Assembly (NCBI RefSeq): GCF_964340395.1
Contig: NC_135553.1
Coordinates: forward strand, 28,921,949 to 28,985,948
DNA: 64,000 nt
Direction: 5' to 3'
DNA from: Glandiceps talaboti
Lineage: Eukaryota; Hemichordata; Enteropneusta; Spengelidae
Part shown: one piece after another, positions 1 through 11,552 of the stretch
How the letters are laid out: each line of letters begins with the position of its first letter
Numbering within the stretch: the first letter of the stretch is position 1
Program-made: the position numbers and the translations under genes
The notes under the pieces: generated by a model
What the model saw: only the letters and a program-made list of their open reading frames with translations
What the model was told of the DNA's origin: nothing
Database searches by the model: none

Positions 1-112
1 ACAAACATGTCGTCTAGCAAATTAGCGATAGTGAATGTGAGCATTTTGAATCACCTTTAAATTCTTTCCATATTTCTCAAAAATCGTTTCCATATGTTTT
101 GGCACTATCCTG

Positions 113-968
113 CATTATTACACCTCGGCGTTCTTCCGAAGGCTGTGATTGGTCAGACTCGTATCACGTGACCGATTTTAACTGGGCTATTGCCCACAGG
201 GTGATATTGCCCGCTCGTGCAGAGACTAATGCCCGGGACTATTGCCCGCTGAAGTTGTTTGAACCACTGCGCACCGCTTCTGCGCATAACAAATAGTCGT
301 TCACTACTTTCGCTCAGACATGGCGACCGCCGCAGTAAGACACGCAAACCTTTCCGGTACAGACATGACATTTTATTAGAATTGGACAGTAAGAACACAA
401 AAATTGCTACCAATCATTCCGTCTCTGTTTTTGGCACAGAAGAAACAAATGACTGAAACGTTAGGGTCTGGTACTATGGCAATAGCTACTACGAGTAGCA
501 ATACGCTATTTTGTATTAATCCATCCGGTATAGTGTAAATACGTCGACAAGCACAGGTGAGCTAGCTGCAACAGCGATTGCCGGGCATCGGAAAAGAAAA
601 CCACAGCAATGCTAACTCCCTTCAGTCTCCACTACTATCTCTGTCTCAGTAAATGGCTGTTGTCGATGAGTTAGTGTCGGCAAACGATCCACAAAGCAAC
701 CGTCAAGTCAACATTGAGATACCAAGATCAGCTTCAGCGTCATTATTTCTGAGTTCAACAATCTATGGTGGGACGGTGTAATAAAATTAATAACACATGC
801 GCTCTGGCAATATCACCATTTAGTGCCTGCCCTCGGGCTGACACTCTCTACCAAAATTTCGATGATGCCCTCGCCTTCGGCTCGGGCATCATCAAAATTT
901 GGGTAAAGAGTGTCAACCCTTGGGCAGGCACTAAATGGTGATATTGCCCTCGCTGGCATGTGTTATTA
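113..968. mobile_element. Insertion with palindromic 3' end, inside transposon copy A
   Basis: Compared with the uninterrupted copy near 15,840, copy A gains ~855 bp between TCCTGCA (up to about 113) and AATAATCCTCG (from about 973). The inserted DNA carries GC-richer sequence with repeated TATTGCCC motifs near its left side and ends in an ~180-bp palindrome. ATTATTA-like sequence occurs at both edges, so the exact target duplication is ambiguous. No convincing ORF: the 60-86 residue frames at 99-456 overlap on both strands and resemble nothing I know. It looks like a non-autonomous element of unknown class. Confidence 0.65.
788..968. repeat. Large palindrome (arms ~87 bp)
   Basis: Left arm ~788-874 and right arm ~882-968 are imperfect reverse complements. 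TAATAACACATGC pairs with GCATGTGTTATTA, GGCAATATCACCATTTAGTG with its complement, and GATGATGCCC with GGGCATCATC. The centre is a short CTTCGGC turn. The arm also contains TGCCTGCCCTCGGG. It would fold as a long hairpin and forms the terminal part of the inserted element. Confidence 0.9.
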
Positions 969-1997
969 CTTAAATAATCCTCGTCATGTAAATGACATCA
1001 ACTGACATCGTAGTCAAACATACAGAGACAGAGCGGAGACAAAACTAGAGTCGGTACTTACCCCACCACGACGTATGCATTTTTGCGATTGCTTTGAAAT
1101 AGCAGGGGTGGTACTCGTACACATCGGGATAACTTAGAGAAGCACATGTTTGTGATTTTATTGACTGATTTCTGAGATGGGACATTGGGTTTGGAAATAC
1201 AAGTTTAATCAATCATAAAACAGCCATAACAGATACTTTCAAAGAATTAGAACACAGAAGGAAATTAACAGGAACATCAGTGACATTTCTACCAAACTCC
1301 GGATCGCACATACGTAGCTAGCTACTTAGTGTACAGTAAGTATGGAAGTGTAAAGTTTATTCCGCTCTGGCCTGAAGTTAATTTTGAAGTTTGCCTGATT
1401 ATGTTGTCAAAACACGACCTACATGTAATCTGTAATCTATAAAAAAAAAAATTGTCATCGACCTAACGACTTTGGTGTTTTCAAATTTATGTAACGATCG
1501 ACCAAATGCCAACACTAGTGTACGTGTGCAACTGTAATCTAGTACCTTGTACAAATGATAAAAGTAAGTTAGTTTGTACCCAAGAATATCAGTTTACAAT
1601 TTCAATTATACAAATTGTCACTGTGTAACAGTGTTTGGATGGTGTTAGTACAGGTCCCTCAAAATATAATTTTCTCGGGCTCTAATTTTTATATATCAGT
1701 TTATAGAAATACGTGTTTCACCCAGACTGGGTGTTTGGCCGTACGTACGCACCGGAAAAAACGTAGCAGAAACACTGTCACTTAAAAAAATATAACAAGG
1801 GACTCTTTGGATTATGCAAGAGCTACATGTAACCAATATGTGTGAACAACCACTAATATGTTGATAAACTAACTGGGTGGGATTTATGAAATGCTCCTCC
1901 CAGATAAACAAACTTATTCCGTTGCACATGCGCAAACCTACTTCCATAGCGTGGGCACATACATGTACATGTAGCCTGGTTGCACCTTGGGTTTTAA

Positions 1998-2784
1998 CAG
2001 CCGTCAGACGGCAATTTATGGCCATCTGGGCGCATACATTGTATTTAGAGCCACTTGAAATTGAAATTGTTACCTTTCTTTTGGCCTTGAAATCAGTTTC
2101 AACACAAACGTTCCAAAATTGCATTCAAAATATTACATTTTGAACTACTCTACTACTGTAGAGTTGGAGCCACTCGAGGGATCGCAAGCCCTATGACTAT
2201 AGGACGTCTTGCTTGCCAGGCCGCAAAATTGATATATTGTTGCCTATTTTTAAACAAGTGTCTAAAATTTGATACAATGCCATACAAATGTAACTGTTCA
2301 CCAGACTTGTGTCGTTGTCTGAATCACAAGTGGACGTGATCATCCCACTGTAACACAAGTTAATAGTTAACAATGGTTTAATTTTTAGTCTGTAATTCGT
2401 CAGCTAAATTCATCCGCGTCCACTAAAAACATTGTAAACGGGTAAAAATTGTTTACATTGTCTTTGATTTCATCCTATAAATTATAAATCAGCTATATAT
2501 GTGTATTTTTAAATTAAAATTTGGCAATACTATGTCGTTTTATTTTACAAATTTGGAATATGAATTCTACAACATGGCTGACATGTGAGTCGCACGTCAT
2601 GATTTCCCAACCCATTTTGATAATATAGAACTCTTCAATACTGTACGACCAAAACGGGGTATTTATTCTCTAACTAGAAGTAACCTGTATCATGTATACC
2701 TCCAAGGTACACACAGACAGGATGTAGAGCACCACCATGGCAAATTTTGGAAAGGCCTATTGATAAAGCCCTTCTGAATGAATT
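1998..2784. other. Intergenic, no gene recognised
   Basis: No ORF over 90 residues resembles a protein and no RNA gene is visible. A small hairpin, ACTCTAC-TACT-GTAGAGT, lies near 2,147-2,164. Confidence 0.5.
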
Positions 2785-3300
2785 AATTGACACCACTAAA
2801 TTTCATTGTATGCCTTTCCCATATCTTTGAAAATGAAACATCAATGTTTAGGATGTAAAAAAAAAACCTGTAAGAGTAATGAAATAAAATAAGTAGTTGA
2901 CTTGCTGGCTGGATCTACACTATTACATTTTTGTACATAATAGTGTCGTTTCCTTCAAGTCCAAAGTCTGCCTCAAGATCAAATACAACAAGTGATGTTA
3001 CAAAGACAGATTACGGCCAGGCTGGGTGCCCACTAAATGGCTTTACTGTGTGTAGCAACATTGAAGACATATAAAATGATGAATTTGAATCTTTAGTATG
3101 CCTTTCCATACCTTTGGAAAGGAAATATCAATATTTGGGAGTACAAAAAACCTGTATGAGTACAATCTATGTAATAAAACAAGTCATTGAGAATGACATA
3201 GTTCCCGCTATGATTGGGTTTTAAGGAATTATCACTACTCTGATCATGCAACAACACTTGTGAACCTAAATCAAACAGATTTAGATATGTTGTGTCTGCT
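2785..3300. repeat. Two degenerate ~285-bp direct repeats
   Basis: 2,785-2,905 and 3,075-3,190 share the order: TATGCCTTTCC, a TTTGRAAA motif, ATCAATRTTT, AAAAACCTGTA, GAGTA. A further segment at 2,892-3,040 (AGTAGTTGACTTGCTSGCTGGAT ... AAGTCTGCCTCAAGATCAAATAC) recurs at 3,852-3,985. These are unclassified low-copy repeats with no coding content. Confidence 0.65.
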
Positions 3301-3349
3301 TCTTGGACATGGAACATGCCTACAACAATAAAGGATGGGTCGGGTTTGG

Positions 3350-3855
3350 GGGATTGTATCACGACGAAAAAGGATTTGCACATGTATGTCATAGAACACT
3401 GTCCTAATACCAACTTTGAATGAGATCTGTTCAAGCATGTCTGAGTTATGGCTTTGGACATGGAAAATTCACAAACAAAATGGCTGCTAGGCGGCCATAT
3501 TGGATCGTATCATGACAACAATGAATATGCACATGTATGTCATAGAACACTGTCCTAATACCAACTTTGAATGAGATCTGTTCAAGCATGTCTGAGTTAT
3601 GGCTTTAGACAGGGAAAATTTGCAAACAAAATGGCTGCTCAGCGGCCATATTGGATTGTATCATGAAACAAATCGACGTGCATATGTATGCCATTGTATG
3701 TTGCTCCTGTACCAAGTTTGAAAAAAATCGGCCCAGGCATCTCCAAGAAACGGCTGCAGGGCGGACAGACGGACGGACGCACACACAGACGCACGGACAG
3801 ACAGAACCCAATCCATAAGTCCCCGTCCCGGACTTCATTCGACGGGGACTAAAAA
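3350..3855. repeat. Interspersed repeat with ~150-bp internal units, hairpin end (copy 1)
   Basis: Internal units repeat at ~150 bp: GATCTGTTCAAGCATGTCTG begins at 3,423 and 3,574, each followed by AACAAAATGGCTGC and GGCCATATTGGAT. The right end is a (GGACRGAC)n-like tract, then a terminal hairpin in which AGTCCCCGTC pairs with GACGGGGACT, then AAAAA. The same architecture recurs at 8,535-9,082. Apparent ORFs (for example a minus-strand frame at 3,605-3,838) are artefacts of the repeat. Confidence 0.85.
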
Positions 3856-3985
3856 GTAGTTGACTTGCTCGCTGGATTTACACACAAACATGGTGTCATT
3901 TCCTTCAAGTCCAAAGTCTGCCTCAAGATCAAATACAAGTGCGATACAAAGACTGATTAGGCCTGACTGGGTGCCTACTATTAAT
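3852..3985. repeat. Direct repeat of the 2,892-3,040 segment
   Basis: Both copies read AGTAGTTGACTTGCT, TTTCCTTCAAGTCCAAAGTC, CTGCCTCAAGATCAAATACA and GGGTGCC, about 960 bp apart. They flank the hairpin-ended repeat, so that repeat probably inserted within or between units of an older tandem sequence. Confidence 0.75.
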
Positions 3986-5339
3986 AGGGTATCACTATGT
4001 GTCATTAATTATAGAAATTATCATTAATTATGCAAGCCACACCCACCAAAAACTATCAGCGCTAAGTTACAGCCCAACATGCCACATACAAAAATGTAGT
4101 AAATTGCAAAACATTTGCTTCAGTACTTTTTGATATCAGTGGGACAAAATTTCTGCACAGACACACAGACAGACATGGCCACAATATTACTTCCTATACG
4201 GAAGCTAAAAACGTGTATGACATTTGGCTTTCGTCTGTATTTGGTGACAATGTAAATGTTAATGGTACATAAATGCTACAGCGTGCATGTATGTGTAGTA
4301 AGTATTAGCTTAGTGTGTACGCAACACGTTACATGCATTGCGTTCTATTGAAGTTAAACTTTGTGACGGAAAATGCTTCCACCATTTATATGTGTGGCTC
4401 GATTTTGCTTGTCATTAATTATCATTTCTCAAGATCGAAATGTTATAGCCATCTAGTATGCTACATAAGTTTGGCTCTGAAAACGTATTCCCGGAAATGA
4501 TAGTCAATTCGGAAATAGCAGTGTGACGTTGTGACGTCTTTTTTTGGGTGGCAGTGAAGTGTTGATCCACGTCGGTCTTGAAATAACATGGTGCCTTATT
4601 CTAGAATACTGTTTGAAATGGTTGATTGAAAAATAATCATCCATTTTAGGCCATCGTCGCAAACCACAACCGTTTTAAGGTACTATTCTTAACGAGCCGG
4701 TCCCTACTGGCCATGGATGCATTCACATATACAATTTCAGTACTTGTGGCATAGCTAATTTATTCGTTTTGTACAAAAAAAACTACAACCAATCAGATTG
4801 CCCCTTGCATACCACGTGTCATACATACAATGCCTTGGCAAGAGACTACGTACACTGAAAACTGACTTGGCCAAGTTGGGTTTTTGCCATCCTACAAACA
4901 AGATTGGATTGATACATGTATGAACATAAAATAATGATCTATAAATCTTGCCTCGAAGTGTCAAGCAGGGTTTGTGAGAGCATGAATTTAATTTGTTGTA
5001 CCATCAGACCTGGTGAGTTTGTAGCAAATAGGTTACAACGTGGATTATCTCAATATAAGAGCCATGGTTACCACAAGCCAAGATTGGGTGGTTCAAGTGA
5101 GTTCACGAGATAAACTTAATTCCATTCACAACCTGTAGTTATTGAAGTGTTGTTTACAATACTCTTATTACAAGGAACTGAACCTGGGCTGAACGCTAAT
5201 TAAGCTCAGAGTAGGCCGTATATAAGGTCACCCCTAAAATACAATATAAAAATAGCACCAATGGCATTGTAACACAACTGTACTGTACAGTTTTAAAAAT
5301 GTGTAATATGTGGTGAGCCATTCTAGGTATACATGTAGG
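3986..5339. other. Intergenic, no gene recognised
   Basis: AT-rich single-copy-looking DNA. The longest frames (60-70 residues, for example 4,315-4,500 and 4,755-4,964) resemble no family and have no splice or codon support. Confidence 0.5.
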
Positions 5340-5904
5340 TGGTCATTTGCACATTTACATACATTTTTTTAATGACTATTCAATTGTCTATTAATCCCTA
5401 TTGTTATCTTAGCAGTATATCTGATTATTTGGCTGTTGTTATGGGCGTGGTCTTGTTGCTAGGCACATTTGCATACATTTTTTGAATGTTTATTCATTTG
5501 TCGATCAATTCCTGTTGTTACCTTCGCAATGTACGTGATCATTTGGCTGTTGCTATGGGTGTGGTCTTGTTGCTAGGCAAATTTACATACATTTTTTGAA
5601 TGTTTATTCAATTGTCTATTAATCCCTGTTATCTTTGTGAAATATGCGACCATTTCGACGTTACTGTTACTGTGGTTATTTAACCAAAATATAGTGCCAT
5701 TTGGTTGATGCTAAGGGCGAGGTCATTGTTGCTAGGGCCAATTTTGCCAACATGTTTTGAAGAAAATCTGCAGAATAACACTTTCAGAAACATCTCACCA
5801 AGTTTCAGACTCATTCACCAAGTAAATTTTGATATATAAGTTTTTGACCAAAAATGAACATTTTTACACCAAATTTGCATATCACTCATGGAATCGTTGT
5901 ATAC
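5340..5904 (+). repeat. R1 interspersed repeat, left segment of interrupted copy 1
   Basis: The left part (5,345-5,700) holds about three degenerate ~115-bp tandem units with TTGGCTGTTGYTATGGG, GGTCTTGTTGCTAGGCA and ACATACATTTTTTGAATG. The right part (ATCTCACCAAGTTTCAGACTC ... TTTTTGACCAAAAATGAACAT ... TTTGCATATCACTCATGG) matches the uninterrupted R1 copy at 9,083-9,641. R1 stops at TTAA (5,905-5,908), where the 8.8 kb element begins. It resumes in register at 14,687-14,720, 20,560-20,844 and 21,537-21,698. Confidence 0.8.
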
Positions 5905-5908
5905 TTAA

Positions 5909-5938
5909 AGGGGCACAGGCCGAGTTTGGAAGCTTTTT
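5909..5938 (+). repeat. Left TIR of the 8.8 kb element
   Basis: Starts AGGGGCACAGGCC directly after TTAA and pairs with 14,657-14,686 with two mismatches. Confidence 0.88.
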
Positions 5939-7855
5939 TACCCTAATGGGTTATAAAAATACTTACATAAAACCATGGCTAAAGTGATGAAGTATGGTGT
6001 TTAAAAGGATTCATGCGTTTGGTGGCATTAAAAAACGTCTCCTGGCGTCGAAAGTACAATTAAACAGTTTTCAGCAAGATTGGCACAGGAGATAACTGTC
6101 CGCAGCGTTTTGAAAATTTGAATCTATCACATGATCAAGACAACACACTTTGATGACGTCAAGAGGTAGTAATTTATGCCATGACCTGTGTCCCGTCAAA
6201 CAGTGGAGCTGCTGGCGATGCAATGTAAGTACACACGTACTTGTTCATACGTTGTCGTGTTCTTTGATGTATTTTTCGGATACTGCTTTGCTATAAAATG
6301 AATAATAATGAGCTAATATAGCTTTTTGATAAAAAAAACTTTTAACAGTGAAATTTGTGTGGCTGAAGACAGGGGCCAGGGAAGTGAGATGTATGTACAG
6401 TGATGTACGTGGGCTTCATGTATGTGTATGCATATCCCCGGACTCTCGCCCGGTACACCATGCTCGAGTCCTGTGGTACAAGTCTGACTGCCAACTTGCC
6501 AGTTGTATCGGTGACCGCTGTACTACTATGTTACTGTCTGAATTAAAATAAGGCTGCAGACTACTCACATGATCACCAATATATATATAAACTGACCAAA
6601 ACAACAATGATTTGAGTCCCTGATTACTGATTTTACTGTCCAAGAATAACTCTGAGTCATCAAAGCAATGCCCTGTTGTAATGCACTTGTATGGTTTCAT
6701 ATCATGATGTGACATGTCTTTGGCTAAATGAAACTGACGCTCACTTGCTGTTTTACTTAGCGTATATTTGAAAAAATATGGTCTGCAAATGTTTTACTTT
6801 CGGTAATACTCCAATGCATTTATAAATCGACTAGTGATAGTGAGTTTATAGTTATCATCTTGGACCCGGGCTGTCTACATGTTGGAATTGGTACCACGCT
6901 GGCAGTATGTAATATAATGTAGCCTACCTGTCGCTACCGCTAATCATGACTATTTCCGGGCATTTTGGATTTTCACTTGTCCAACTCCTTTTTTGTGGAC
7001 GTGTAAAAATTCGAAAAATTAAAATGTCAGGTAGGATATCGGAAATGGTGTTGCAGCCTTAGTCCTATCATAGACCCTACAAGTGTAGGGTCTATCCATG
7101 GATGTATTAGTCCCCATGATCCTATCTACATGTAGGCTAGTGATAATGTTGGTCAACAACAAATAATTTTGGGACTGGAGAAAAACACTAACTGGGCACT
7201 AGAGTTATTCTTTGTTAATTATATACTGATGGTAATTTTACTTCCTAATTTTGTCTCCAGCAGTAATGAATATAAAAACAAAATACATTTCTTATCAGAC
7301 ACCAGTGAATCTTACGTACACATATCATATCATCCTCATATCAAGTGTCAAGCTAATTTGTCATGTATATTGGTTTTTGAACTTCCTCCATGGAAACTTC
7401 AACAACTCTGTTCTTCACAACTAATAATCACAATATCGAAATAATGGTGACAGACATTAAAATATGGCAGTATTTTAATTACTCTTTACCATAGAAATGC
7501 ATAATATCTCGACATATATTTTGAAGACTGTTGCTACATAATGGGTTGTTTTCTTGTATCAAAATAGAGAACACAATTTCTATTCCAGAAATATTTTATT
7601 CATTATTTCATACATGTCTGTACAGTGTGTCAGCAAATTCCTGCTTTTCCTTCAAGGTTTGTCATTTTTAACTATACATGAAAGTGACCTCTCATGGGAT
7701 AAGACTAGTTTTGCTGGTTTTTTTCTTTTATGATTACATTTTCCATTGCTTACTAAACTGACAGCAAATACTCTCTTTTTAAATGGAAACAGCTGTATCA
7801 TTGAACATGCATAACATACTATACAACCATCCATCACTGTTGACATCCGAATGAA
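5939..7855. other. Left interior of the 8.8 kb element, no gene recognised
   Basis: No ORF resembles a transposase; the longest frames are 67-99 residues (6,348-6,551 plus, 6,416-6,715 minus) and overlap on opposite strands. A perfect small hairpin at 7,071-7,094 pairs TAGACCCTAC with GTAGGGTCTA around a 4-base loop. Decayed transposase exons cannot be excluded. Confidence 0.5.
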
Positions 7856-7856
7856 A

Positions 7857-7898
7857 CATACATACATACATACATACATACATACATACATACATACA
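7857..7898. repeat. (CATA)n microsatellite
   Basis: About ten uninterrupted CATA units. They produce the MYVC-type artefact frame on the minus strand. Confidence 0.95.
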
Positions 7899-8486
7899 AA
7901 AGACATGCATAGACATAATACATGTATAAAGTCATCCATTTATTGAAGCTAACATTTTATTTCCTTTCTTACCAGGACTTCAATATTCTTGACATGATGG
8001 ACACTCCTTGGACTTGCAATCTGGAGCATTTAGAAGTGACATACGCCATGGAACACATTATTATTGGTCAATTTTGATTTTGACAGCCTTGGTAAAAAGG
8101 ATGTGTGAATTCATGTTTACTATGTAGGCTTTACTTATTTATTATGTAATTCATCATTTCTTGATTTATAAATAAACTGATTCCAATTTTAGTGTATGTG
8201 TGGTGTGAATAATTATCATTGCATTTGTTGGTTTACTACTGAAAATATCAAGCATGCAACCCATGAGAGATGAGGAAGTTTGCAAGGTCATTAAATCCTA
8301 TAATACTCGAATGAATAGGTGTGTGTGTGCACCAATCTGATTAAAATCCGATGTAGATGTCGGCTAATCGTTCATTGCTATTTTACCTTCGTTATTTTGC
8401 CTGAATTGACCTTCTTGGTACATGTTTACATTTTTTAACCTGATCACCTCCTCTACATCTGAACTGGCACACATCCAAACGAATTG

Positions 8487-8488
<2 letters not shown>
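7899..8488. other. Interior of the 8.8 kb element, no gene recognised
   Basis: AT-rich sequence without a supported ORF, repeat match or RNA gene. Confidence 0.45.
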
Positions 8489-8519
<31 letters not shown>

Positions 8520-8534
8520 AGGGGGGGGGGGGGG
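8489..8534. repeat. (TG)n followed by poly-G
   Basis: A TG run from 8,489 to about 8,518 passes into a G run to 8,534, directly abutting the next interspersed repeat. Confidence 0.95.
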
Positions 8535-9082
8535 CCTGTTCAAGCATGTCTGAGTTATGGCTTTGGACATGAAAACTGCGCCAACAAAATCGCTGCCAGG
8601 CAGCCATATCGGATTATATCACGACGAAAATGAATATGCACATGTATGTCATAGAACACTGTGCTATTACCAACTTTAAATGAGATCTGTTCAAGCATGT
8701 CTGAGTTATGGCTTTGGATCGACATGGAAAATTCGCAAACAAAATGGCTGTCAGGCAGCCATATTGGATCGTATCACGATGAAAATGGATATGCACATAT
8801 ATGTCATAGAACACTGTCCTAATACCAACTTTGAATGAGAACTGTTCAAGTATGTCTGAGTTATGGCTTTGGACATTGAAAATTTGCAAACAAAATGACT
8901 GCTAGGCGGCCATATTGGATCGTATCATGAAACAAATTGACATGCATATGTATGCTATTGTATGTTGCCCCTGTACCAAGTTTGAAAAAAATCGGTCCAG
9001 GCATCTCCAAGAAACAGCTCTGGACGGACGGAACCCAATGCATAATTCCCCGTCCCGGACTTCATCTGGCGGGGACTAAAAA
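8535..9082. repeat. Interspersed repeat with ~155-bp units, hairpin end (copy 2)
   Basis: The segment CAAGCATGTCTGAGTTATGG recurs at ~8,540, ~8,692 and (as CAAGTATG) ~8,848, with AACAAAATGGCTGYCAGGC-like sequence in each unit. It ends with CCCCGTCCCGGACTTCAT and GGCGGGGACTAAAAA like the copy at 3,350-3,855. It has one more unit than copy 1 and a shorter GGAC tract before the terminal hairpin. Confidence 0.85.
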
Positions 9083-9641
9083 TCTCACCAAATTTCAGTC
9101 TTGTTGACCAATTACTTTTTGAGATATAAGTTTTTGACCAAAATCCCCATTTTTACACCTAATTTGTATATCACTGATGAGCCAGAGATCATCAAATGCT
9201 TAATACCATTTCTCCATCTATACACTCCAAATGCAATTTCAGCCCAATCTGCTCAGTAGCTTTGAAATTAAAGATTTTTGACAAAAAAGACACATTTTTA
9301 GCCCTAATTTGCATATTAATGATAGAATCATCATGTCTTGGACAATCTACACACCCCTAAAACTGTTCACATCAAATTTCAGACCAATCTGCCCAGTAGT
9401 TCTTGAGTTTAAGTTTTTTTTTACCAAAAATGGCATTTATTGACCCAAATCACACACCTGTGATGCAATCATTTTGTTTTGAACAATTTCCGAACTAGAC
9501 ATGAAAAGTAATGTCCCATGAAATACCAAGGCAATTGTCTGATGGTTTTTGTGTTCAACTCATCCACACACACACACACACAGACGGACAGACATTGCTC
9601 AATGGCTATATCACTACTGAACTTTATCAGTTGTGCTAAAT
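9083..9641 (+). repeat. R1 interspersed repeat, copy 2 (uninterrupted)
   Basis: Contains, in order, ATCTCACCAAATTTCAGTC, TTTTTGACCAAAATCCCC, TATATCACTGATGAG, AATGCTTAATACC, CAGCCCAATCTGCTCAGTAG, AATCTGCCCAGTAG, a CA run, and CACTACTGAAC ... CAGTTGTGCTA. The order is the same as in the dispersed pieces of R1 copy 1 and gives the reference for how copy 1 was broken. It lies inside the 8.8 kb element that itself interrupts R1 copy 1. Confidence 0.82.
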
Positions 9642-10284
9642 ATGACCCGAGTAGCAAGATGTGGAACAGTATTTGACAAATAACATATTTATTAGCATTT
9701 TCATGAACTTGCACAGATGCACAGATGAGTTTTCATCATATTTATACAGTACCTTTGACTAAGAATTAATTATTGAATGTCCAAAAACAGTTTCATTTCA
9801 AAATATAACCATTTTCGAATTCCCTGTTAAACTGCGTCAAGCCAAGTATCACCCACCCCTCTGATGACTGCAATGTAGCTCAGATCTCCCTGATGACTGC
9901 AAAGCAGCTAAGATCACTTTGTGTTCATAGACTTTTTTAATGTTATAACTTAAGTTTATCTTGATACATGTTGCTCCATCACGATAGAGGTGAGGTGGAG
10001 ATGCTGATTGCGATGTGTTGACTTTCACTAAGGAACATTGACTCATCATCTTTTTTTCTGTGTTGATGCATTTCCTCTTTGGCTTGACTGAAAAATGTTG
10101 ATTTTCTTGACTTCCAATTGTAGACCCTAGAATATCCATACGATATCTTCAATGCATAGAAAAGGGAAACAAAATAAAAAATAAATGAAGATCATTTTTT
10201 AAGAATGTAGACATTTCCTTATTACACATGTTAAAAATATTGAGTATACATGTAAGCTTCACTTGAGCCTCTTAGAATTATAAC
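9642..10284. other. Interior of the 8.8 kb element, no gene recognised
   Basis: A minus-strand 96-residue frame (9,849-10,139) resembles no family. A short direct repeat (CTGATGACTGCAA) occurs near 9,861 and 9,890. Confidence 0.45.
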
Positions 10285-10666
10285 AACCTACAGTGTTCGA
10301 TCTAGGCCATGCCCTTGCGCAATTTGCGCTAAAAAATCCGATTGGCCACTATTTCTAAAGTCTGTGCGCCTTTTCGGGCGCAACAATTTGGAGTCTGCAT
10401 ACGCCGTATGTATACAACATTGACAGGTCACAAGCTTTTCGAAACTGGTCGTAATATACCTCATACCGAAAATTAATTACCCATCCCTCTTTGTAACTTC
10501 ACATGTATCATTCTATACAAATGCATATAAACGATGTAACTGCAAAGGTAGTCGGGTAATCGGGGCTGAGGTTAGTCTACATCTCAGGTCAGCGTATGCA
10601 AATCACATGCTTTTCATATTCAAAATGGACGCTCACAGTCAGTAAGTACTAGCGTTGAGGGCCGCA

Positions 10667-10831
10667 ATGGCGAAACGCCAGCGGTTGCTCTCTGACTTTT
10701 TACATGTACCGAAGCCAGCTGAAGGGGAAACAGTTTCAGCCGATGCAGCCCCGACAGTCGAGGCATCAGCATGCCAGGACGAAACGGGAAGGAAGACAGA
10801 CGTTGGGTCAACGTCGACTCGTCATCCCCAG
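10667..10831 (+). pseudogene. hAT-like zinc-finger protein, exon 1
   Basis: Starts ATG at 10,667 with MAKRQRLLSDFL, a short basic N-terminus like those of ZNF862/KIAA1586-type hAT-derived proteins, then a low-complexity acidic linker. It ends CCCCAG|GTAGGT at 10,831, a good donor in phase 0 that matches the phase-0 acceptor of the next exon at 11,553. The start is the first ATG with a long frame; an ATG at 10,625 stops after five codons. Exon structure is inference from splice motifs and phase agreement. Confidence 0.6.
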
Positions 10832-11552
10832 GTAGGTTGGCAATGGCATTGTTTACCCGACATTGTCCCACTTTCATCTCGCGAATCAATTCACAGTAAA
10901 AAAAAGAGTTAGTCCATCCAGAGTACGAGAAATTTTGTACTTAGATGGACTACGAGAAATTTTGATAATCTGGTGAAAATCAGAAGTTAATGTTTGCATT
11001 TTGAAAACTTTTCCAAAACAAATGTTACGGCAAATATCCGATTCCCTGTGAGACAGATATATTTCCTTTTAAATGTTTTGCCACATGTAACGTAGAGTTA
11101 ATGCCAAGAGATAAATTCACAGAGTAGTAAATCGATAAAGAGGCATTCTTGGTAGAATTAAACAAGGTAGTGTTTTTATTTTCGGTTTAGTTTCAGTTGT
11201 AATAGAATATTTGCAATCTGCTTCCAATTATTTATAGTGGCAGTGTAATTATGAATATTTTTTTAGTCCTGTCATGAATTTGATGTGACTTAATTTTGCA
11301 CTACCTTTATCAGGTGGAGAATTAAACTGTTGATAAATACTTTTGAAAGTTATGCTGGATTTTGGTTAGTTGTCTGTACCAGGTTGTCATTAGTCTTTAA
11401 TAATCTGTCACTGTGGGCATCATGTGAGTGATTTAGTGCCATTTCTTTTCCGTTTTTGGACATGACATACCATTGACCAAAAATATATCTTTTATTTGTT
11501 TCACAGTCATTTACACATAATAAAAAGTTTGAACGAATGTTTTCTTCTTCAG

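Larger units (their letters stand above)
1..1993 (-). mobile_element. TTAA-flanked DNA transposon, copy A (partial, runs off window start)
   Basis: About 1.1 kb of this stretch (roughly 55-112 and 969-1,993) matches, in reverse complement, the first ~1.1 kb of the element at 14,836-17,639. Both share the segment with ACGTACGCACCGGAAAAAACG and the segment around TGTGCTTCTC/GAGAAGCACA. The right terminus 1,981-1,993 (TGCACCTTGGGTT) is a diverged version of the other copy's 13-bp TIR and is followed directly by TTAA at 1,994-1,997. No transposase frame is present; short ORFs here do not resemble proteins. The other end lies outside the window, and an unrelated element interrupts this copy at ~113-968. 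The TTAA target points to Kolobok- or piggyBac-type elements; the termini do not fit piggyBac, so Kolobok-like is the better guess. Confidence 0.8.

Noticed and set aside
1696-2143. Opposing 142- and 88-residue ORFs
   Set aside because: They lie in the conserved terminal part of a non-coding transposon, overlap on both strands, and are not preserved in the second copy.
3777-3855. Canonical Helitron 3' end
   Set aside because: There is a hairpin followed by CTAA, but CT lies within the stem instead of about 10 bases after it, and no 5' TC end or Rep/helicase gene was found.
6170-6551. Possible transposase exon inside the 8.8 kb element (donor-like GTAAGT at ~6,225 and acceptor-like AACAG at ~6,348)
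   Set aside because: The encoded residues match no transposase or THAP pattern I can recognise; splice-like motifs alone are insufficient.
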